From Wurfbainia villosa (lineage: Eukaryota > Streptophyta > Magnoliopsida > Zingiberales > Zingiberaceae): a stretch of DNA of 64,000 nt. Position numbers and translations under genes: made by a program. Position 1 is the stretch's first letter. The number at the start of each line of letters is the position of its first letter. Of the stretch, positions 57,089 to 64,000 are shown in pieces. Under the pieces are notes generated by a model, which was not told where the DNA came from, did not search any database, and saw only the letters and a program-made list of their open reading frames with translations. The stretch covers positions 57,994,325 to 58,058,324 of the forward strand of contig CM046005.1 in assembly GCA_025175895.1 (NCBI GenBank), read 5' to 3'.

Positions 57089-58468
57089 CTATTCTATTAC
57101 GCACATGCCTAATTTTCGTCTCAAGAGACTAAATTGGGTGAGTGGTTTAGTAAATATATCTGCTAGGTTAGACTTCGAGTCAACATATTCGAGTTGTATG
57201 GAGCCGTTGGCTACATGTTCTCGAATGAAATGGTGTTTTACCTCTATATGCTTTGTCCTTGAATGGCATATAGGGTTCTTAGTTAGATTTATCGAACTTA
57301 TGTTGTCTACAAAAATTTTAGTTTTGGTGAAGTCCAACCTAAAGTCTCGGAGAGTGTGCTTCATCCAAAGAAGCTGAGTTACACACTCACCCATCGCAAC
57401 GTATTCGGCTTCGGTGGTAGATAAGGCAACAAAATGTTGCTTCCTACTGCACCAACTCACTAGACTTGAGCCGAGTAGTTGACAACAACCACTCGTGCTC
57501 TTTCTATCGAGTTTACTACCGGCATAATCCGAATCAGAGTAGCCGATTAGTTCGAACTCCGTAGATCTAGGGTACCAAATACCAACGTTAAGTGTACCCT
57601 TAAGATATCTAAGGATACGCTTAACTAGGGTTAGGTGAGACTCCTTAGCACAGGTTTGGAACCTGGCGCACATACTTACTGCGAATAGGATGTCGGGTCG
57701 ACTCGCAGTTAAGTATAGGAGACTTCCTATCGCGCTCCTATAGTACTTTAAGTCAATGGACTTACTTTCTAGGTCTTCTTCTATGTTAACATTAATCGCC
57801 ATTGGGGTGTTTATTATCTTAGCGTCTTGCATTCCAAATCTTTTAATTAACTCCTTAGTGTATTTTTGTTGATATAGGTATATACCATCCTTAGTTTGTT
57901 TAATTTGTAGACCTAAAAAGAAACTTAACTCACCTACCAAGTTCATTTCGAACTCACTTTCCATGAGTGAAACGAACTCGTTTAGTAAGGCTGAGTTAGA
58001 GGTTCCAAAAATTATATCGTCTACGTAGATTTGAGCTATAAATATTTCTTTACCTAAGGTTTTTACGAAGAGAGTTGGGTCAACTAAGCCTTGGTTAAAC
58101 CCTTTTGACTTAAGATGGATTGAAAGTCTCTCGTACCAAGCTCGAGGAGCTTGTTTAAGTCCATAGAGAGCTTTCTTAAGTTTTAGAACATGGTCGGGTT
58201 TATCTAGATTTTCGAATCCGGGGGGTTGGCTAACATAAACTTCTTCTTTAATGTATCCATTTAGGAATGCCGACTTAACATCCATTTGAAATAGCTTAAA
58301 TCCTCGATGTGCGGCATAAGCTAGCAACATTCGAATGGATTCGAGTCTAGCTACTGGGGCATAGGTTTCATCGTAATCTAAGCCTTCGACTTGACTAAAC
58401 CCTTTGGCGACTAACCTAGCCTTGTTTCTAACTACTTCACCTTTATCATCAAGCTTATTTCGAAACAC
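57089..58468 (-). pseudogene. pol: Reverse transcriptase-RNase H of element J, long open frame
   Basis: 459 codons. RT entry NKARLVAKGFSQVEGLDYDE, MDVKSAFLNGYIKEEVYV, KKALYGLKQAPRAWYERL and the catalytic IYVDDIIFG. RNase H follows with GYSDSDYAGSKLDRKSTSG, TTEAEYVAMGEC, the third acidic motif FVDNISSI and SRTKHIEVKHHFIREHV, ending LADIFTKPLTQ. All expected catalytic acidic residues are visible. The first RT residues (about 58469-58560) are in another frame, so the polyprotein is broken just upstream; the domain itself is the best preserved RT-RH in the window. Confidence 0.92.
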
Positions 58469-58834
58469 CCACCTTGTTCCAATTATCGTTTTGTCTTTAG
58501 GTGGTGGTACTAATTCCTACACTTCATTCCTAGTAAATTGAGCTAGCTCTTCTTGCATTGCAATAATCCAATCGGGATCAAGAAGAGCTTGTTCAATTGA
58601 TTTGGGTTCTATCTTTGAAATTAAGGAAATTTGACTAAGGTTCCTATAGGATGCTCTAGTTCGAACTCCTAGATTAGGATCTCATATCACTTGATCGATA
58701 GGGTGGTTAGTCTGAATCCTAGATTGGGTTGGGTTTGTGTCACCTAATGCTTGATCAATGGGGTGACTTGGTTGAACACTAGTTTGACTGGATCACTTGT
58801 CACTTGGTCGACAAGAGAAGTTGGTTGATGTGGA
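58469..58834 (-). pseudogene. pol: Integrase-RT linker of element J, broken
   Basis: The N-terminal RT part (element-strand TRWVF and QEELAQF-like codons, about 58480-58560) and a poorly conserved linker with near-repeats of the phrase cacttgatcgatagggtg (58687, 58751, 58793) are present, with frameshifts and stops. Confidence 0.7.
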
Positions 58835-60146
58835 TTAGACTCGATCTCGTGGTCGAGACGAATTTGTATCGATGGGCTCAACACTTGGGGTCATTAAGGG
58901 TTTTGTAGGTTCGGGTACTTCATCGAATGCTACATTAATAGTCTCCTCGACTCTAAGGGTGTCGTGGTTATATACTCTATAAGCTCGACTTGTAGTCGAG
59001 TATCCTAGAAAGATTCCGGTCGTGGTTTTGGATGCAAATTTCCCTAGGTAATCCTTAGTGTTTAAGATATGTACCTTACACCCAAATACCCTAAAGTACT
59101 TGATGTTAGGTATTTTATTGTGATAAATCTCGTACGAGGTCTTAAGGTGCCTCTTTACCATAAGGATCCTATTCTAGCAAGCTAATCGCTTCTGCCCAAA
59201 ACCTATCGGGTAGGTCGTATTCGTTCAACATGGTCCTAGCGGCTTCTTGTAGAGTTCGGTTTTTCCGCTCCACTAGGCTATTTTGTTGAGGGGTCCTAGG
59301 GCAAGAGAATTCATGGTGGTATCCGTTTAGGTTACAGAAGTCGGTGAACCTTTGATTTTCGAATTCACCACCATGATCGCTTCTAAGTCTTTTAACCTTA
59401 AGGTCTTTTTGATTCTCGATTAATTTGAATAAATTGATTAATTGATCTAGGGTATCATTTTTATGTTTGATGAACCTAACCCAGGTAAACCTGGAGTAGT
59501 CGTCAATTATGACTATGCAATATTGACTTCTATTGAGTGACTTGGCTCCATGAGAATCGAATAGATCCATATGCAGGAGCTCAAGTACTCTTGAGGTTCG
59601 TTCTTGATTAGTTAGTTGATGTTGTGCCCTATATTGTTTACCTTGTTGACAGGCATTACATATTTTATTATCCAAGTTGTTGAGGTTAGGCAAACCTTTG
59701 ACTAAATCACTCTGACTCATCTTGTGGATGAGTCTTGGGTGTGAGTGACCGAGTCGTCGGTGCCACAACCATGATTCCTCTTGCCGTGTCATAAGACATT
59801 TAGTTGAGGAGTTAGTTAAGTTGATCGTATAAATGTTGTTATTTCTAGTTCCTTTAAGAATTGTTTTAGCAGTTTTGTTGGTATTAATTATGCATTCATT
59901 TTCTAGAAATATGACCTTATAGTTATTATCACACAATTGGCTTACACTAAGTAAATTATATTGAAAATTTTCTACTAGTAAAACATTTTGAATAACAAAA
60001 TTTGAATTGAGCTCAATATCACCTGATCCGATGATTTTGAGCTTGCCGTTATTTCCGAAGGCTACCGATCCTTGTCGTTTGAATCGAAGCTTTGAAAACT
60101 TGAGTTGATCCCTGGTCATGTGTCGGGAGCAACCACTGTCCAACAT
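58835..60146 (-). pseudogene. pol: Protease and integrase of element J, one frameshift
   Basis: 59169-60146 (325 codons) begins at the protease motif MLDSGCSRHMT and continues through NLLSVSQLCDNNYKVIF into integrase: HRRLGHSHPRLIHKM, CNACQQGKQ, first D in LLHMDLFDSHG, second D in LRSDHGGEFEN, E in NSLVERKNRTLQEAARTM. The frame ends near 59169, and 58835-59161 continues in another frame with KYFRVFGCKVHILNTKDYLG and GIFLGYSTTSRAYRVYN. The DDE triad is intact. A stop lies just upstream of the protease. Confidence 0.92.
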
Positions 60147-60737
60147 CCATTGATCCTACACACAAGGTGGTTGGATTGGATGTTAGATATTTTTTTTTAA
60201 ATTTAAATTGGTTGTAAGTTGTTAAACCTAGGTCATCTCACCTGAGTCTATGTGATCAAGCATGTTATACTTATGTGTTTTTTTTGTGAGATGATTTCCA
60301 ATTAAGTTGATTAAGTAGATTTAGGTTCAAGTAATTTTATGTTAGATTTGGATTTAACCCTAGGCTTGTCAAGTTTACCTTTTCAAGATCATGGCTTCCA
60401 GGTCGTGGCAAGGCATAGGGGCCTTCTTTTATCGGATCATCGACCACTTCCTTAGACAAAACCATGTTCAAGAAAATGATGACTTGACTCACCTAAGATC
60501 ATTTCCTAGTCTAACTGGTTATTTTTGAAAAGAGGCTCCCCGAGGCTCAATCTTTTCAAAGGATTTTAGTTGGTTATTTGAAAAGAGGCTCCCCGAGGCT
60601 CAATCTTTTCGAAGAATTTTAGTTGGTTATGTACGTGTTCTAAGAGAGTTCACAAGTTTTAAAGCACAAACTTTCTAAGTTAAAACATGCAATTTCTAAG
60701 TTAAAGCACAAACTTTCTAAGTTAAAACATGCAATTT
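60147..60737 (-). other. Non-coding spacer between gag and pol of element J
   Basis: About 590 bp without an open frame. It includes a poly-T run (60190), the conserved module at 60385-60465 shared with the H leader, a 63-bp direct repeat around gaaaagaggctccccgaggc (60527 and 60581) and 41-bp tandem units around cacaaactttctaagttaaa (60663-60750). Confidence 0.8.
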
Positions 60738-60750
60738 CTAAGTTAAAGCA
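60520..60750. repeat. Two tandem arrays in the gag-pol spacer of element J
   Basis: Two units of about 63 bp (gaaaagaggctccccgaggc...ttttagttggttat) are followed by two and a half units of 41 bp (aaagcacaaactttctaagt...catgcaatttctaagtt). Confidence 0.88.
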
Positions 60751-61134
60751 CAAACATATTTTGTACTGGCTCCCCCTAGACCGTTGAATCGGTTCGGTCT
60801 ATCCACATAGTGGATTTGGTCCTTGGGAACCCAGTACGGGTTAGATCCTAGAGTTGAAATCAAAGTGGTCTTAGGGACCCATGCTTGGACACATTTTTTA
60901 TGTCTACTTACGATCGACATATACGACCTATTAGTCGCGTTTGAGTTAAACCCTAGTCCAAATTTTGTTGTACACGGCCCTTTGAGATCCAAGTAGGAGG
61001 TCAAGTCCTTTGGATCCCAAGTGAACCTTTCCAACGTGTTCCTAAGATCTTCGACTTGACTTTTCAAGAGAGTTCTCAACCGAGTTTTTCAACCCGAGTT
61101 GAGTCCTTCTCTTGAACTCGACTAGTCGAAGAGG
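60738..61134 (-). pseudogene. gag: gag C-terminal tail of element J
   Basis: 60738-61079 reads LLKSQVEDLRNTLERFTWDP, then KFGLGFNSN, SRHKKCVQAWVPK and GSNPYWVPKDQIHYVDRPNR. It is frameshifted relative to the gag frame upstream (61080-61134). The WVPK repeats match the gag tail of element I. Confidence 0.8.
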
Positions 61135-62373
61135 TTAGGAGACACAGTGTTTGAGGAGTTTAACTTCCTCAACTAGGGTCTCGACCTTGGACTCGGATTT
61201 AACTAATTTCCTAGACAAAAACCTAACCGTATTTTGTAAAGTATTAAATAAATTTCGACTTACTTTAAGGGTATCTTTTGAACCGGATGCGTATCCGTGG
61301 CTTGACTTGAAGGTAGCTTCGTAGTCCGAGTCATCCTCAGGTTCTGACTCAAGTTCAGGTTCGGTCTCCGTGTCTGACTCAATCGACTTCGCCATGAAGA
61401 CGTGGTCTTCGTCTTCTTCGGATGACGCTTCTTCCCATGTCGCGTTGAGGGCCTTCTTGTGCTTAGGTGCTTGGTGGTTGAGCTTGGGGCACTCGGACTT
61501 GATGTGTCCAAACCTGTTACACTCATAACACCTAATGTTAGAACTTTTAGATTTACCTTGGTTGGGTCGAGTCGTGGTTCGCTTTCGTCCCTTGGCTATC
61601 CTTCGAGCTAGGTTCATTAGTTCGGCAGTCAACTCCGGGTCAACTTCTTCTTCGGACTCATCTTCCTCCTCGGTTGGTGGTGGCTTGCTTGCGATTTTCT
61701 TCTTCTTTGAACCTGCAAACAAGGCTATACCCCTCTCGGGCTCCGAGTTAGACTGCTCATGAAGTTCAAAATCCGAAAAGAGTTCATCTAACCTAATTTT
61801 AGAAAGGTCCTTGGAGACCTTATAGGCATCGACCATGGATGCCCATAAGGTAGTCCTCGGAAAAGAGTTTAGGACATACCTTATAAGGTCGCGATTTTCG
61901 ACCTTTTGCCCGATTGCATGTAGGTTGTTGACTATGTCTTGGACACGGGCATGGAGTTGCGTCGCGGACTCGTGTTCCTGCATTTTTAGTGTGTACAATT
62001 TATTGAATAACAAATCACGTTTGCAAACCTTAGCTTGATCTGATCCTTCGTGTAACTCGATTAGTTTTGTCCAAAGATCCTTTGCGCTTATGAAGGGGCC
62101 GACGCGATTTAGCTCCTCCTTGGATAGGCCACATTGGAGGATTTGTGTCGCCTTGGCGTCGGCTTCGACTTGTCGTTTTGTTGCAATGGTCCATTGATCA
62201 TAATCCAAGGAGTCACCCACTTCATTGGTCGGAAGTGTGAAACCCGTTTGAATTATGATCCACATCTCAATTTGGGTTTTGAGAAAGCATTCCATCCGAC
62301 CTTTCCAGTAACGGAAATCATCTCCGTTGTAAAACGGAGGTCGGACGGTGCTAAAACCCTCGAGATGGGCCAT
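61135..62373 (-). pseudogene. gag: gag of element J, long open frame
   Basis: 412 codons from MAHLEGFSTVRPPFYNGDDF at 62373. The capsid-like region includes YWKGRMECFLKTQIEMW, KDLWTKLIELHEGSDQAKVC, HARVQDIVNNLHAIGQKV and LSKIRLDELFSDFELHEQ (about residues 25-230). Then follow an acidic stretch (EEEDESEEEVDPE), the zinc knuckle CYECNRFGHIKSEC (about residue 300), a second acidic region and a C-terminal heptad stretch (LVKSESKVETLVEEVKLL). The frame is intact to its stop; pol follows only after the spacer. Gag would package element RNA. Called a pseudogene because the element is broken overall; the gag itself could be translatable. Confidence 0.88.
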
Positions 62374-62604
62374 TAGAACAAAAAGACAAGGAGACTAAAA
62401 TGAAAACCTAGCAACAACAAAAACACACGAAAGTACCAAGACTTACGTCTTGGATTAGTAGTGCAGGAAATAAAAAGAAATAAACGAAAAATAGAAAGTT
62501 AAGCAAAGAAATAAGAAACTAAATAAAAAGTAAGTACTCACAACCTTCGATGTCCCCGAAAGGCTACTAAACGTCATTTTTTGAGGATGAAAACAGCTTG
62601 TTAC
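62374..62604 (-). other. Leader of element J (part)
   Basis: A-rich non-coding sequence upstream of gag; the PBS and 5' LTR are not reached before K begins. Confidence 0.7.
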
Positions 62605-63189
62605 TGTTAGGGCAATCTCTTGCCGTGATATGGTTTTGATGGTGTGGCAAAGGGTTTAAGTTAGGTTGGTATTGTTGATTTGATATGTGCGTTGAAGTCG
62701 TGCAGGACTTAGTAATTCGCACATGGAGCCATGGCGAGTTTCACCAACTCATCACTCGGGCCTTGAGTCGGTGAAGGATTGCTTTGCGGAAGCCGTGCGC
62801 TTGGAGCATCCGAGGGACCGCCGGACGAGAAGCTTGGAGTGAAGCCGGAGGAAGTAGACTTCGAGGCAAGAGACGCGAAGGAGCATTGCAGAGCCGTGCG
62901 CCTGATGCTGCCGAGGGACGTGGCCGAGAACGAAGAGAACTTCGAAGGCGAGGGACTCCGAGAGATGAGAGTGAGCGATTGTAACCCGGGAAGGGTAGCT
63001 CTTAGGTGAAACTTGGCCATTTGGCCAAGTGTCGCGATTGCCATGTTATGGCCGATCGCTTCCGAGTCGATGGGTTGATCGTGGTATAAGACCGGTTTAG
63101 GGCTTGGCGGTCGATCGCCATGGAACGCGATCGATCGATGTCGGCAATGATCGCCAGGAAAGCGATCGATCGATGTAACTGTGCATGGG

Positions 63190-63375
63190 CACAGAATGGA
63201 GTCGACTCGACTGAGCACTCGACTGAGCACTCGACTGATCGAGCATCAGTCGACTGATGGTCCCATCAGTCGACTGATGCCAATACCGTTGGATGGAATC
63301 CAACATGGAAAGCGGCCGTTATTGGGCAACGGCTACGGGATCAGTCAACTGATCGAGGGCATCAGTCGACTGCTC
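63190..63375. repeat. GTCGACT/TCAGTCGACTGA array in the LTR of element K
   Basis: Repeats of cactcgactgag followed by several copies of tcagtcgactga, a 12-bp perfect palindrome, in both phases. Confidence 0.88.
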
Positions 63376-63415
63376 CTGTGTCAACGGGAAGAAACCCTCT
63401 TCCTCTATAAAAAGG

Positions 63416-63423
63416 AAGGGGGT
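63416..63423 (+). promoter_or_regulatory. TATA box of element K LTR
   Basis: tataaaaa after cctcttcctc, just downstream of the palindrome array, which would place the array in the upstream promoter region. Confidence 0.6.
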
Positions 63424-63833
63424 AAGGGTTTGGAAGGCTAATGCTTGAACGCCCAACTACTCCCAAAGTGCCCTAAACGATTTCCCACTCTTCTACTAGC
63501 TCTAATCTTCATTCCATTGTAGAAGAGTGACCTTTGTGTTGTAAAGGTTACCTCCACCTAGCTTGGTGCAAAGGAGAGACCAATATTGGATTGGCTTTGA
63601 AGGAGTGATTCACCTCGGACGAATCGGGATCGTGGATTAGCGGCGTAGCCGTGAACCACGTTATATCTTCTTGTTAGCGTTTGTATTTTCGTTTATTGCT
63701 TTGTCTTTATTGTTTATGCTTCCGCTTGCGCTAACGATTGTGTAGACGAGCAAAAGAACGAGTGAATTACGACGTCCAACGAACGAGGGCTATTCACCCC
63801 CCTCTAGCCGGCCATTCGATCCGTCCCAACAAG

Positions 63834-63846
63834 TGGTATCAGAGCC
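63834..63846 (+). other. Primer-binding site of element K
   Basis: tggtatcagagcc, two bases after the LTR end. Confidence 0.93.
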
Positions 63847-63893
63847 GAGGAAATCTTGTCGAGGACTAACCGCCGCAACAAGCAACTTTCAAA

Positions 63894-64000
63894 ATGGCCG
63901 GCTCAAACATCCATCCACCGAAGTTCGACGGCAAATTCTCTTGGTGGAAAAAGAGAATGGAGGTATTCTTCGAAACCGACTTTGAAATCCTTTTAATAAT
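63894..64000 (+). CDS. gag: gag of element K, N-terminus (cut by window end)
   Basis: Opens MAGSNIHPPKFDGKFSWWKK and continues open for 35 codons to the window end. It aligns with the gag start of element I (MASYNLQPPKFEGEFLWWRR), including the WW pair and MEV(F/Y)(F/L)ETDF. The start lies 48 bp after the PBS, as in I (44 bp). Whether the full gene is intact, or whether K also lacks pol, cannot be seen here. Confidence 0.85.
   Translation, partial: MAGSNIHPPKFDGKFSWWKKRMEVFFETDFEILLI

Larger units (their letters stand above)
55130..62604 (-). mobile_element. Element J: SIRE-type copia element, 5' LTR outside
   Basis: Minus-strand element: 3' LTR 55130-56228, purine tract, a long 3' untranslated part, RNase H, RT, integrase, protease, a gag-pol spacer, gag and part of the leader. 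It is cut at 62604 by K. The gag and RT frames, the purine tract AAAAAGGGGGAGAT and the LTR end CTATTCACCCCCCTCTAGC (seen in complement) support the SIRE/Maximus-type assignment. catac (55125-55129) is the candidate duplication. Confidence 0.9.
62605..63831 (+). repeat. 5' LTR of element K (1227 bp)
   Basis: TGTTAGGGCAATCTCTTGCC ... GATCCGTCCCAACA, with TATTCACCCCCCTCTAGCC near its end as in I. It holds two diverged gaagccgtgcgcttgg units, a CGATCGATCGATG-rich part (63108-63176) and a TCAGTCGACTGA palindrome array (63190-63375). Confidence 0.9.
62605..64000 (+). mobile_element. Element K: SIRE-type element, 5' LTR and gag start only
   Basis: Plus-strand element whose LTR, PBS and first gag codons reach the window end. 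The LTR and gag start are related to those of I. It interrupts the leader of J; gttac (62600-62604) is the candidate left duplication. Confidence 0.88.

Overview
This window is plant nuclear DNA made almost entirely of nested LTR retrotransposons of the Ty1/copia superfamily. I see no host gene, rRNA, tRNA or CRISPR array. The organism is an angiosperm with a repeat-rich genome: the primer-binding sites match the TGGTATCAGAGCC initiator-tRNA-Met type of plant copia elements, the pol domain order is PR-INT-RT-RH, the LTRs are 1.1-2.2 kb, and there is a TRIM element. The species cannot be told from the sequence.

Layout, with letters assigned here. G (+) is the oldest visible host. Its fragments lie at 35868-37626 and 52487-52857 and it continues beyond both ends. 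Three - strand elements interrupt G. C carries a 3' LTR piece, pol and part of gag at 15891-20222, and its leader and 5' LTR at 33028-35867. H occupies 37627-52486 and is complete, with TSD aattg. F has its 3' LTR at 52858-55090 and continues to the right. C is interrupted by B (-, 9191-15890, continuing left), which in turn holds A (+, 4-9190, complete) and a 634-bp TRIM (11899-12532, complete, TSD ggtcc). C is also interrupted in gag by D (-, 20223-29686), whose terminal LTR bases hold a truncated E (-, 29687-33027). H holds I (+, 43646-49651, complete, TSD taact), an element with gag but no pol. F holds J (-, 55130-62604), a SIRE-type element, which holds K (+, 62605 to the window end). The deepest positions are four insertions deep.

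A, B, D, E and G are one family (2.1-2.2 kb LTRs). C and F are a second family, with a 27-bp minisatellite in the LTR. H is a third, with Angela-like protein motifs. I, J and K share SIRE-type LTR ends and the purine tract AAAAAGGGGGAGAT. Every coding region is broken by stops, frameshifts or nested insertions. The best preserved are the RT-RNase H and gag reading frames of J, the PR-integrase frame of B, the gag of D and the integrase of H. None of the elements can be called autonomous from this sequence.

Most notable: the gag-only element I; the fresh TRIM; a hairpin motif (TTGGA-CTCTC-TCCAA) present four times in the leader of each A-family copy; an 18-bp double-telobox palindrome in the F LTR; a short conserved module shared by the non-coding parts of H and J; and patches where CTG/CAG trinucleotides are systematically altered between copies, which look more like consensus errors at methylated CHG sites than real mutation.
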